Assembly: GCA_013400155.1 (NCBI GenBank)
Contig: VXBM01000015.1
Coordinates: 606,844 to 670,843, forward strand
From: Helopsaltes ochotensis
Lineage: Eukaryota > Chordata > Aves > Passeriformes > Locustellidae
Direction: 5' to 3'
Length of the DNA stretch: 64,000 nucleotides
How positions within the stretch are numbered: position 1 is the first letter of the stretch; every line of letters starts with the position of its first letter. Positions 49,201 through 54,800 of the stretch are shown here, piece by piece. The translations under genes and the position numbers were made by a program. The notes below the pieces were generated by a model. That model saw only the letters and a list, made by a program, of their open reading frames with translations, did no database searches and had not been told where the DNA came from.

Positions 49201-51703
49201 CTCCAGAAGGTGGTCATGACTGCCTTTGCTGACCGTACTGTGGTTACAATAGCGGTGAGTACACTCCCTGCTGCCATTCTAATGCAAACAAGGATCAGAA
49301 ATGCCCCATTACTCACTTCTTGTCAGTGTTCATCAATGTGTTCATCCGGCTGTTCATCTTTTTCTTTTGTTACGTGGTGCTTAAAAGTAAGTGTTCTTTA
49401 CCATTTTTTAATTTCTTACTTGAATTCATAGGAGTAGCTTCTTAAACGTGTTGCATGATGCTAAGTCAAATTTTCTCTAAAGGTACCTAACCTAAGTATG
49501 CTCTCTATCTGCTGTTTCCCATTTTAAGCTAATTTAAAATGCCATATACTTTGCTGTGAAATATAAGAATAAGTTTCATCAAGCTAAAATAATCATTTAA
49601 CTAAGAACAAGTAAATGCACATATTTCAGGGAGGTGAAATTAAGTCAGTATGCTTCTTTACATGTAAAAATTCAACACAAGAAATGTATGGACAGGAACC
49701 TCTGAACATCATTTATCTTCACATAGCAAATGTGTAAAAGAAGACCTGATTTATCTTACAGTATCCATCCTGTGTGTCATTATAAAAAAGAAAAGGAATC
49801 ATAACTATGACATTGCCTGATTTCTCTGCATGAAAATTCAGATTTGCACTGTATTCTGCATTTATGTATCTTTTTCAGTTTGTTTGGGGACAGGCTGAAA
49901 AAGCTTTATTATTCTTTCACTCCCTTAGTGAGTATTAAACTGCACAGTTCAAACAAGCAACATACTGGAATAAACTTACTTTGAATGTTTTTGTTTACTT
50001 CCAATTGTAAATGTGGTTTACAGGAGGTGGGTTTGTATTCAAAACATTCTGTAGTAGAAACAACATAGAGAGTTTGTGGCATGGGTAGTGGTTTTGGGGT
50101 TTTGGTTTTTTGGGGGGGTTTTCTGTGTTGTTGGTTTTGAGGTGGTTTTGTTTTGTGGTGGTTTCGAGGGTTTTTTCCAGAAAAAGCCATATGTTTCTAA
50201 TTTCTGTTTAGGAAGAATAGGAATAGTAGGAGTTTCGGTACTGGCTCTCTATTATCTTCTGTGTTACTCTCAATTGCCAGGGTGGCAGCACTGATTGTGT
50301 TACACTGGAAAAGATCAGACAAGGGCAGCAAATTCAACTGAAGTGTGATATTTCAGTCCCCTGCCCCTGCCTGTGGACTGGATAAATGTCATAGAAACTG
50401 CAGAAAATATGAGATTTGTAGATGCCATCGGTGATTATTTTATGGAAAATCTGGCTAGGAAAGCCAGAGAAGGAAATACAAGAGTTGTTTTGATACTGAG
50501 GATGCCCAAGACTCGATTACGAATCTTATGGGTGAAGAGCAGCTGTGTAACAGCAACCAGTAATATTCTGAGATTAAATATCCCTGCAGGAGTAACGCAG
50601 ATCCAAAAAATCCCATGCAGTTACCGTTAATGTTAAAAAGTGGAATTCTGTCAATATGAAGAGGCTTGCAAAAACCTAACCCAAAAATAAATGGTGGGGG
50701 GGAAAGCTAAAAGAAACAGCAAAGGAGATTGAATCTGACAGGGATTTTGGAAATTACTGAAGCATTTTATTTAAAAAGAAGACGGTAACAATGCATACTA
50801 TTTATTTAGGTAAAGCTTGAGTTAGGATAGAAAAATGTGGCATGGATAAAGAAACAAAAAAGGTGATTAGAAACAAGAAGGCTGAACTCAAAGTCCGTAT
50901 TTGACACATACCTTGAATGTTGTGTGTAGTTCCACTGTCCTTATGCCCAGAAAAACATATTTCAACTGAAAAATGTTGAGAAGGACAGGATGATTTTGGA
51001 GGTGTTGGATTTGCTCCTGCAGGGGAGCAGCTGAGCAGCCTGGGGCTCTTCTGTCTGGAAGGACAATGTAAGGACATGGGAGAGAGATCTGCAAAGCCAC
51101 AAGGCAAGGGCAAAAGGCAAAACTGACTAGATCAGCTTTCTAAATAGACAAACTACAGCAAGCTCAGGAACTACCCCAGACCCAGATGTAATCCAGGACT
51201 GGGAGAATTCCCAGCTTCCCACGGGCAGTTTCACATTCAGTTGCCCAGCTCCTACTCTGGGTGGCTGCCTTCTTTTGGCTGCACTTGGTAGCAGGACTCT
51301 GGGCTGGGGACATTAGAAAGGGAACTCGTAGGACTCTTCATACTCAAGTACATATGTATTTTTTAGATATTTGAGTATCCACCTGGCTCTTGGTCTATTT
51401 ATCTGCAGTATTTACACAGAAATCAGGGTGAAAAGTAGGATAAGTAGCCTTCAAAAATCAAAATTGAACTTCATAAGAAAATTAATTTTTGGAAGTCTGT
51501 CTTATCCTGGAATATATTGAATAGAGAGATACACTGACCTGGCATTTTGTTTATTTGTTTTTCAGCACCGTGTGCACACGATCCTCAATTCAGATTTGGT
51601 TATTGTAATGAAGAGAGGGGTTATTTTGGAATATGACAAGCCTGAGGTTCTGCTAGAACAAGAAGACAGTGTCTTTGCTTCTTTTGTACAAGCAGATAAG
51701 TAA
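4128..51703 (+). CDS. ABCC8: ABCC8, sulfonylurea receptor SUR1 (5'-partial, exons 9-39, spliced)
   Basis: Regulatory ABC-family (ABCC) subunit of the plasma-membrane KATP channel; it binds MgATP/MgADP and sulfonylureas and gates Kir6.2 instead of transporting a substrate. The 31 exons listed separately join with matching phases to 3411 nt (1136 residues plus stop). Mammalian SUR1 is about 1581 residues, so roughly the first 445 (TMD0, L0, early TMD1) lie upstream of the window. Seen in order: end of TMD1, NBD1 (Walker A [9 protein letters not shown], signature LSGGQ, Walker B FLDDPFSALD, H-loop THKL), an acidic linker, TMD2, and NBD2 (Walker A [9 protein letters not shown], signature FSQGQ, Walker B [12 protein letters not shown], switch HRV). 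SUR1 rather than SUR2 is shown by Ser in NNIASLF (SUR2 has Tyr), the C-terminus ending SVFASFVQADK, and KCNJ11 downstream. Longest introns are 12 (4.2 kb), 16 (4.35 kb), 29 (4.0 kb) and 10 (3.6 kb). Introns 30 and 35 start with GC, the rest with GT. Exon numbers assume the human 39-exon structure, which fits the known exon 34 and exon 37 motif positions. Confidence 0.97.
5239..5401 (+). CDS. ABCC8: ABCC8 exon 10 (TMD1 cytosolic coupling region)
   Basis: 163 nt, starts in phase 0 and leaves one base of a split codon. It encodes EYSNERLKKTNEMLRGIKLL and continues to FALYTSIS. This is the intracellular helical extension of TMD1, which carries the coupling helix (KLLKLYAWE) that contacts the nucleotide-binding domains in ABCC proteins. 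Acceptor tgttgcag, donor gtaagt. Confidence 0.97.
8986..9026 (+). CDS. ABCC8: ABCC8 exon 11 (TMD1 helix, short exon)
   Basis: 41 nt, completing 14 codons read IFMNAAIPIAAVLI, a membrane helix segment of TMD1. Acceptor ccttcacag, donor gtaagt. It is too short to be seen as an open frame; it was found from the conserved motif and the phase fit between exons 10 and 12. Confidence 0.95.
9314..9459 (+). CDS. ABCC8: ABCC8 exon 12 (last TMD1 helix)
   Basis: 146 nt. It begins TFVVHAHLTRKADFSPSVAF, continues through the helix SLSLFHILVSPLFLLSSVV and ends KALV plus two bases. The SUR1 order (short loop, FSPSVAFASLSLFHIL, then VRSTVKALVSVQKLSEF) is kept. The donor used must be the gtgaga at 9460 to keep frame; another GT (gtaagg) starts 5 nt upstream. 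Confidence 0.95.
11356..11370. other. 15-base assembly gap (N)
   Basis: A run of 15 N directly after a poly-T stretch in ABCC8 intron 12. No coding exon is expected here, because exons 12 and 13 join in frame. Confidence 0.99.
13629..13734 (+). CDS. ABCC8: ABCC8 exon 13 (TMD1-NBD1 linker)
   Basis: 106 nt. It encodes SVQKLSEFLSSEEIGEEH and ends SKYQAV in phase 0. It is the hydrophilic, acidic linker after the last TMD1 helix, joining the first ABC core to NBD1. Acceptor ccttttag, donor gtgagt. Confidence 0.95.
13947..14057 (+). CDS. ABCC8: ABCC8 exon 14 (NBD1 entry)
   Basis: 111 nt, 37 codons in phase 0. It begins PLKVVNRKRPARED, a SUR1 hallmark, followed by a divergent, less conserved stretch ending DDFCVK just before the first NBD1 beta strand. 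An NIT sequon is present, but on the cytosolic side where it would not be glycosylated. Acceptor ttttgcacag, donor gtgata. Confidence 0.95.
14316..14372 (-). mobile_element. CR1-like fragment (minus strand)
   Basis: The stretch gaggttggaaggcacctcaa and the following catctgacccaacctttt resemble the reverse complement of the CR1 3' end. It is short and diverged, and lies in intron 14. Edges are approximate. Confidence 0.5.
15933..16008 (+). CDS. ABCC8: ABCC8 exon 15 (NBD1 first strands)
   Basis: 76 nt. It encodes ITNGFFTWTPEGPPALSNID and ends RIPQ plus one base. FFTWTP holds the A-loop aromatic region that stacks on adenine in ABC domains. The donor gtacaa is weak but is fixed by frame with exon 16. 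Confidence 0.95.
16099..16204 (+). CDS. ABCC8: ABCC8 exon 16 (NBD1 Walker A)
   Basis: 106 nt. It encodes [20 protein letters not shown] and continues to the end SWS plus two bases. GQVGCGKSS is the NBD1 Walker A P-loop; the Lys corresponds to human Lys719, which binds nucleotide phosphates. Acceptor ccctcacag, donor gtagga. Confidence 0.97.
19602..19636. repeat. Two-copy tandem repeat, period 20
   Basis: The 15-mer ctttggagtaaaggt occurs at 19602-19616 and again at 19622-19636, a local tandem duplication in intron 16. Confidence 0.85.
20141..20178. repeat. A-rich low-complexity tract
   Basis: Nearly pure A with single G interruptions, in ABCC8 intron 16. No retroposon body was recognised directly upstream, so it is called simple sequence. 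Confidence 0.9.
20556..20591 (+). CDS. ABCC8: ABCC8 exon 17 (36-nt in-frame exon)
   Basis: 36 nt, phase 2 at both ends. With flanking bases it reads SCTSDSETGEDFS, matching the variable Ser/Asp-rich insert after Walker A in SUR1 NBD1. It can be skipped without shifting frame. Acceptor gtgatgcag, donor gtatgg. The preceding intron (4.35 kb) is the longest in the window. Confidence 0.88.
22079..22114 (+). CDS. ABCC8: ABCC8 exon 18 (36-nt in-frame exon)
   Basis: 36 nt, phase 2 at both ends, reading SPEKESPVDMEFR with flanking bases. It matches the second half of the variable NBD1 insert (Pro/Glu-rich, ending before RKRG). Acceptor gttttctacag, donor gtacaa, which is weak. A CR1 tail fragment lies 30 nt downstream of its end. 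Confidence 0.88.
22145..22183 (+). mobile_element. CR1 3'-tail fragment next to exon 18
   Basis: gaggtcccttctaacctcag followed by ccattctgtgactatga resembles the terminal part of CR1 (ggtcccttccaacc...ccattctatgattc). It starts about 30 nt after exon 18, inside intron 18. Confidence 0.6.
22781..22992 (-). mobile_element. CR1 LINE 3' fragment (minus strand)
   Basis: It contains gtcatccagtccaacctccc, then a stretch with catcctctctgggcaatctg and ttccagtgctcagtcaccc: the reverse-complement layout of avian CR1 3' regions. About 210 bp, in intron 18. The edges are blurred and the subfamily cannot be assigned by eye. Confidence 0.8.
24428..24446. repeat. (TAA)n microsatellite
   Basis: About six trinucleotide units (gtaataataataataataat) in ABCC8 intron 18. 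Confidence 0.9.
25133..25231 (+). CDS. ABCC8: ABCC8 exon 19 (NBD1 Q-loop)
   Basis: 99 nt. It encodes KRGAVAYASQKPWLLNATVE and continues ENITFESSFNKQ. The Q-loop Gln (ASQKPW) coordinates Mg and couples the NBD to the membrane domain. Acceptor ttttttcccag, donor gtaaca; phase 2 at both ends. Confidence 0.97.
26031..26115 (+). CDS. ABCC8: ABCC8 exon 20 (NBD1 helical subdomain)
   Basis: 85 nt. It encodes RYKAVIDACSLQPDIDILPH and ends GDQTQIGER in phase 0, the segment just before the LSGGQ signature. The exon itself begins GTAC right after the acceptor tttccacag. Donor gtcagt. Confidence 0.97.
26764..26844 (+). CDS. ABCC8: ABCC8 exon 21 (NBD1 ABC signature)
   Basis: 81 nt, 27 codons in phase 0: [20 protein letters not shown] followed by QTNVVFL. 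LSGGQ is the ABC signature that completes the composite ATP site of the opposite NBD; VVFL begins Walker B. Acceptor tatctccag, donor gtgagt. Confidence 0.98.
28423..28464. repeat. A/C-rich low-complexity tract
   Basis: A run of A followed by caaacacaaaaaacaccccc-type sequence in intron 21, about 400 bp before exon 22. Confidence 0.85.
28874..29011 (+). CDS. ABCC8: ABCC8 exon 22 (NBD1 Walker B, D-loop, H-loop)
   Basis: 138 nt, 46 codons. DDPFSALD holds the end of Walker B and the D-loop; the residue after the Walker B Asp is Asp, not Glu, as is usual for the non-catalytic NBD1 of ABCC proteins. VLVTHKLQYLPHADW holds the H-loop His. The acceptor cgtcatgacag has a poor pyrimidine tract. Confidence 0.97.
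31361..31486 (+). CDS. ABCC8: ABCC8 exon 23 (end of NBD1)
   Basis: 126 nt, 42 codons: IIAMKDGNIQREGTLKDIQK, then EHWKTLMNRQDQELEK. It is the C-terminal part of NBD1 and the start of the linker to TMD2. The donor is gttttt after GAGAAG, a poor match to consensus; the boundary is fixed by homology (LEK joined to ETT) and phase. Confidence 0.93.
32163..32262 (+). CDS. ABCC8: ABCC8 exon 24 (NBD1-TMD2 linker)
   Basis: 100 nt: ETTIEENPVLERTNLRRTMY, then SREALLKDDEEDE. It opens the acidic Asp/Glu-rich linker (the 'ED' segment in mammalian SUR1) that follows NBD1. The RRTMYSREALL stretch matches the AMSSRDGLL region of mammalian SUR1. Acceptor ctttttcag, donor gtaaat. Confidence 0.93.
32850..33097 (+). 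CDS. ABCC8: ABCC8 exon 25 (acidic linker, first TMD2 helix)
   Basis: 248 nt, the longest coding exon in the window. It ends the acidic tract (EEVTESDDEDNLSS), then HQRAKMPWRACGKYLSAAG, a Leu-rich helix (ILLLPLLLLSQLL) and an extracellular loop. The loop holds the sequon NCS at the place of the known SUR1 TMD2 glycosylation site (human Asn1050 region). The motif AIDYWLAKW of mammalian SUR1 reads AIDYCLALW here. Acceptor caccttgcag, donor gtaggc. Confidence 0.95.
33653..33813 (+). CDS. ABCC8: ABCC8 exon 26 (TMD2 helix and cytosolic extension)
   Basis: 161 nt: EFDHSPYSKVFSVLCCLGIV, then LCLVTSIAVEWTGLKVTKKLH and SLLNKIILAPM. A membrane helix is followed by the start of the long cytosolic helix typical of ABC exporters. 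Acceptor tttcttag, donor gtattt. Confidence 0.96.
34982..35051 (+). CDS. ABCC8: ABCC8 exon 27 (TMD2 coupling region)
   Basis: 70 nt: FFETTPLGSILNRFSADCNT, then IDQ. FFETTPLGxILNRFSxD is the conserved cytosolic coupling motif of ABCC TMD2. Acceptor accatttcag, donor gtactg. Confidence 0.97.
35730..35887 (+). CDS. ABCC8: ABCC8 exon 28 (TMD2 helices)
   Basis: 158 nt: HIPATLECLSRSTLLCVSAL, then AVISYVTPMFLIALLPLAIM and the cytosolic start YFIQKYFRVASR. It forms a TMD2 helical hairpin. Other open frames over this exon are shadows. Acceptor tctgtccag, donor gtaaga. Confidence 0.97.
37047..37139 (+). CDS. ABCC8: ABCC8 exon 29 (TMD2 cytosolic loop)
   Basis: 93 nt: DLQQLDDSTQLPLLSHFSET, then VEGLTTIRAF. 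This matches the conserved RDLQQLDxTTQLPLLSHFxETVEGLTTIRAF motif of the SUR second coupling loop. Acceptor ccttctccag, donor gtatag. The 4.0-kb intron that follows contains the CR1 copy. Confidence 0.97.
39256..39840 (+). mobile_element. CR1 LINE, 5'-truncated 3' end
   Basis: About 585 bp matching the typical CR1 3' region in order: gatcctggactgcatcc, ctctgctctggtgagaccca, gacctgttggagcgagtct, ttgttcagcctggaaaagag, gccttccagtacctgaag, ggctgcccagagaagttgtg, aggccaggctggatggggc, then ggtcccttccaatctaagcc and a tail close to ccattccatgattc. Typical 5' truncation; no intact reading frame. It lies in intron 29 of ABCC8 in the gene's own orientation. Confidence 0.95.
41051..41125. repeat. ABCC8: Long pyrimidine tract before exon 30
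   Basis: About 75 nt of C and T with only two G interruptions (41074, 41082); the last 43 nt are pure pyrimidine and run into the acceptor of exon 30. It is both low-complexity sequence and an unusually long polypyrimidine tract for splicing. Confidence 0.9.
41128..41230 (+). CDS. ABCC8: ABCC8 exon 30 (sulfonylurea-site region; GC donor)
   Basis: 103 nt: YEAKFRQKLLEYTDSNNIAS, then LFLTAANRWLEVRM. The Ser in NNIASLF (41186-41188) corresponds to human SUR1 Ser1237/1238, whose Tyr counterpart in SUR2 lowers tolbutamide sensitivity; this supports the SUR1 call. The donor is GC (ATG followed by gcaagt), the standard form of a GC-AG intron. The acceptor follows a very long pyrimidine tract. Confidence 0.96.
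42541..42654 (+). CDS. ABCC8: ABCC8 exon 31 (TMD2 helix)
   Basis: 114 nt, 38 codons: EYIGACVVLIAAVTSITSCL, then NKITSGLVGLGLTYALM. Two hydrophobic helices are separated by a short extracellular turn (YNKITS). Acceptor attccttcag, donor gtaaga. Confidence 0.97.
43280..43400 (+). CDS. ABCC8: ABCC8 exon 32 (last TMD2 helix, exit to NBD2)
   Basis: 121 nt: VSNYLNWMVRNLADMEIQLG, then AVKRINGLLKTEAENYEGLL plus one base. NYLNWMVRNLADME is a strong SUR motif at the end of TMD2. Acceptor ttacatcag, donor gtaagt. Confidence 0.97.
43561..43691 (+). CDS. ABCC8: ABCC8 exon 33 (start of NBD2)
   Basis: 131 nt: SSQIPQNWPDRGEIQIQNLC, then VRYDSNLKPVLKHVNAHISP and GQK. It is the NBD2 beta subdomain, with the A-loop Tyr in VRYD. 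Acceptor gtggtacag, donor gtaaag. Confidence 0.97.
44230..44308 (+). CDS. ABCC8: ABCC8 exon 34 (NBD2 Walker A)
   Basis: 79 nt: [20 protein letters not shown], then MVDTFE plus one base. GRTGSGKSS is the NBD2 Walker A that binds MgADP/MgATP. In mammals this exon holds the Phe whose deletion (F1387/1388del) causes hyperinsulinism; both Phe residues of AFFR are present here. Confidence 0.98.
45193..45301 (+). CDS. ABCC8: ABCC8 exon 35 (NBD2 Q-loop; GC donor)
   Basis: 109 nt: GRIIIDGIDIAKLPLQTLRS, then RLSIILQDPILFSGTI and a split Arg codon. ILQDP is the NBD2 Q-loop. The exon must end at 45301 to keep the Arg codon and frame with exon 36, which makes the donor GC (CG followed by gcaagt). Acceptor cttttgaatag. 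Confidence 0.96.
46834..46937 (+). CDS. ABCC8: ABCC8 exon 36 (NBD2 helical subdomain)
   Basis: 104 nt: FNLDPEKKCTDNMLWEALEI, then AQLKHVVKALPGGL plus one base. This is the NBD2 helical segment before the signature. Acceptor cacactgcag, donor gtaatg. Confidence 0.97.
47331..47425. repeat. A/C-rich low-complexity tract
   Basis: About 95 nt made almost wholly of A and C (aaaaaaaccc, ccccccaaaaaacc, caaaacaaaa). It lies in intron 36, about 320 bp before exon 37. Confidence 0.85.
47742..47875 (+). CDS. ABCC8: ABCC8 exon 37 (NBD2 signature, Walker B, D-loop)
   Basis: 134 nt: DAIVTEGGENFSQGQRQLFC, then [20 protein letters not shown] and MAT. FSQGQ is the degenerate NBD2 signature of ABCC proteins. 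IFIMDE holds Walker B with the catalytic Glu (human Glu1506), so NBD2 keeps the hydrolytic residue that NBD1 lacks. Acceptor atcacttccag, donor gtgagt. Confidence 0.98.
49192..49254 (+). CDS. ABCC8: ABCC8 exon 38 (NBD2)
   Basis: 63 nt, 21 codons: [20 protein letters not shown] then Ala. It joins directly to the switch His of exon 39. Acceptor cgctccctag, donor gtgagt. Confidence 0.97.
50074..50176. repeat. G/T-rich low-complexity tract
   Basis: About 100 nt of G and T with GGGGTTTT-like units and a run of seven G (near 50112-50118), in intron 38. It could form G-quadruplex structure on the + strand. Confidence 0.85.
51566..51703 (+). CDS. ABCC8: ABCC8 exon 39 (switch His, C-terminus, stop)
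   Basis: 138 nt including TAA: HRVHTILNSDLVIVMKRGVI, then LEYDKPEVLLEQEDSVFASF and VQADK. The first residue is the NBD2 switch His. The C-terminus is SUR1/SUR2B-like, not SUR2A-like. No alternative last exon was recognised in the 2.3-kb intron before it. Confidence 0.98.
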   Translation, partial: HRVHTILNSDLVIVMKRGVILEYDKPEVLLEQEDSVFASFVQADK

Positions 51704-51830
51704 TAAAAATTAAAAAAGCAATTAAGAATACAATTTTATTATTTTCTAAAAATGTAAAATACCTGTAAATAAATATTATTTCATAATAAATCGAGCTTTT
51801 CCTTTTTTAATAAAATGAGCCCTTTTTTCC
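51704..51830 (+). terminator. ABCC8: ABCC8 3' UTR with three poly(A) signals
   Basis: AT-rich sequence right after the stop. AATAAA hexamers lie at 51768-51773, 51785-51790 and 51809-51814, the last followed by a T-rich stretch, so the shortest 3' UTR is probably 100-130 nt. The cleavage site cannot be read from the sequence; the end coordinate is approximate. Confidence 0.75.
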
Positions 51831-54800
51831 ATCTGAAGCATTTATGAATTATCTGTGTACTTTACTTTTTTTGTATACTACTACCTTTCTTTTTATTTTT
51901 ATTTGCTGCCAAAGAATTATGAAATATAGTTTAAAAAAACTACATGGGTGAACTACAACAAGATACACATCAAACAAACTTAACCAGCATGGAGTTTTCA
52001 TGTACCTCTCAACCCCCCCGAGCATTTATTAACATGTTATTTTTTATGTGTCATAGCCCTGCTGTAGATAATGTTCATGACTGACTTAATGCTGAAGGAA
52101 AAATTATATACCAAAGGTATCTCTCAAAAGCTTGTATCTCTTTCAATCAAATGACTCTGTAAAACTTTAATATCTAAATATAAAATCTATAAAACATTTT
52201 TATCATGTGGTTTATTGATAGTGCCTGAGTTGTGCCTTAGACTCTCTTTTAATACTGTCTAGAAATGAATCACAATCTGATTCCATCTTTCTGCCCACTG
52301 AATACTATTACACTGATTCCAAGCAGGATGGAGGCAGACTCTTTCCCAAACTGTGAAGAAGCTGAGAGGAGGCAGGCTGTGATAACGCTATCAGTGTTTA
52401 ATGTACACTGTTTCCAGACCAATGCAGATGTGCCAATTCATCTGGAAATTATCCCTCCAAGTCTGATAAATAAACAGCATTAAACCATTCACTGCAGCTC
52501 AGGGCCACGAGAGCTTGACTCATCATCTCCTAGTTCCACATATTTCATTCACTGTTGTGCTGTCTCTAGATTTACTGTGACCCTTACCAATAAATTCTAT
52601 ACACTTAAGGTAACTTTTAACCACTGAAATTATCCTAATTTAGCTAGACAGCTACTTATCCCTGCTCTGTGACAGTCATTCGGGGATTTTTTCATTAATA
52701 GAGGTTAGAATGTCCATTGAAGGCCACAATGAGTTTTATTCTTTTTACAGCAAGATTGCCTTTACATCCATTTTTTGTTTTGTTAGTTCCCCTATTTGAA
52801 GGATTTCTAGTGCTTAGGAGAGCTCTTTATCTTTTTGGGTTTTTTCTCTCTCTCTTTAGCCTGCTCAATTAGTTTGGAACCTGTTTTTAAAAGCTTTATT
52901 TTCTACAAAAAGACACCTCAGTGTTCTCATGGGCTATGTGATATTTTAAGGCATTACTTCTAGCACTGCAGCAGAGAGCCAGGGAAAATAAAGAACTGTT
53001 GTTGCTGTTTGTGTTACCAGTTCCAGAGCAGAGTATTTGCAGCACATCCCTGCTGTTATTTGGGCAATAATGAGGGGCAGGTAAGTGGCACCAGAGAAAA
53101 GAGAAGAAGGAACAGTGGTAAAAGTCAGGAGGTAGGGTATGGTTATGCAGATGAAAGGCATGAGCTCTGTAATTGCCTACTACCCTTCCAGAGAGAAAAA
53201 GGGCAGTTGGGAGCTTTCTCCTCCTCCAGCAAATTGTTTGCTGGACAGTGTCCAAGAAAGAATGGCTGCAGAACTATTGGTGTGTTTTCCCCCTGGAATA
53301 CCAGGCTTCCATTGGGGCTGAGAGAGGAGAAGTGGGAGCAGAAGGGCACAGAGCACGTTTCTGCCACGGCCACTGGGCATGTTGTCTCCTGGCTTCCTAT
53401 TGCTGGTCTAAGGCATCATCTCACCCTGGAAAAGCTTAGGAAAAGGCCACTCGGCAAGACACCTCAAACTCTCACTGCAGAGGCTCTGCAGCCATCTGTG
53501 GAGCTCTTGGAGATTCTAATGGCAAGGGGAGAGAGGCAGAGCAGTGAGGTTTCATGTGCTTTTTAATGAAGTGCCTGGGATTTGACACTGCAATTTGGAC
53601 TCGCTCCTATTCCACAAGCTTCTGACAGCCTTACCCAGAAGGGAGTGCAGGGGGGGAAAGGACACAGCATATTGCTAAGGAGGCTGTACTTTAGCAGTAT
53701 TAAGGAATTAGAACTCAAAAGTGCAAGTGTCATACATTTCCATTTTAAATGGGCCTTGTATTCCCAAAGTAGCATTTCAGGAGAGTAGGTTGAGTTCATT
53801 CATTTCCAACAATTACTCATCTTTTGAATGGTACCACACTGCTGAATCAATACATGTGAGCAGGGAGGCTCTCAGCTGCCACTCGGACAGGACATTTCAT
53901 CTGGTCTTGTTTACGTGGGCCCAGGGAGTTCCTGCCCCTCACTCCGAAGGATTGAGAGTCTCACCAATGACCAGACGCAGTACCCAAGAACATTATTCTG
54001 TGGTGTGAGGCCTGCTGACATTATCCAAGTCAATAAATCTTGTTGCCATGAGATAGGCAGCCGGGAGTCACTGCTAAACCAGACTCACAAATGTGTTTGT
54101 ATGGCAGTGAGGCATCACTAAGCAAAGGGCTGTACTGCAATGACTGCAAGACAGTGCAGGGCAAGGCCAGACTCAGTTTTCCTGAGGGATAGGACTTTTC
54201 TCAGTCCCAAAGGTGCTAGGGGACAGGCTGCCCACAGAGATGCAACCCGAGGATTTTTTGTTGCTTTGTATAAATGCTTCCACTGTACAAAGGAAGTTTA
54301 AAGGGTTTATTCCTTTGTCTTAGTGTGGCCAGGAAACAGGCACGGCTGCTTCATCAGCCCTCTTCCCAGCTCTACTCGTGCCTCCCTTTGTGGCTTTGCA
54401 TAACCAGCTCTGATCGCTTTTCTTCTGCCTACCTACTCATACTGCAAGGTGATTTATGAGGCTTCATTTATGTCAGACTAATGCTGTGTAGCCTCTGAAG
54501 CTTTACTTGGCTTCTCAAGGCAGAGTAATAACATGGCAACAAGTAAATTTTAATTTGACATTTGACAGTTATCATAAGGTCTTGTTTGATATCCATTAAA
54601 ATTAGAATAAATTGGCGGGGGGGAAGTTTTGAAGCATAAAACCTATTTTGTAGGTGGAAGAACTTACTCCTTGTGATTCAATACTACAAAGTGGGGTTGT
54701 TCATTCCTGTGAGCCCAATTTTTTTCAGCAGCTCTTACCACAAATATGTTGGCTCACTCAGAACATCTGTCACTTTTTTCTTTTAAGTATCTGTCACTTG

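Noticed and set aside
49255..51565. Possible alternative SUR2A-like last exon in intron 38
   Set aside because: I looked for a second HRV-type exon before exon 39 and found none; this alternative is known for ABCC9, not ABCC8.
4128..51703. ABCC9 (SUR2) as identity of the large gene
   Set aside because: Ser in NNIASLF, SUR1-type exon 13-14 and 24-25 sequences and the downstream KCNJ11 fit ABCC8; ABCC9 is paired with KCNJ8.
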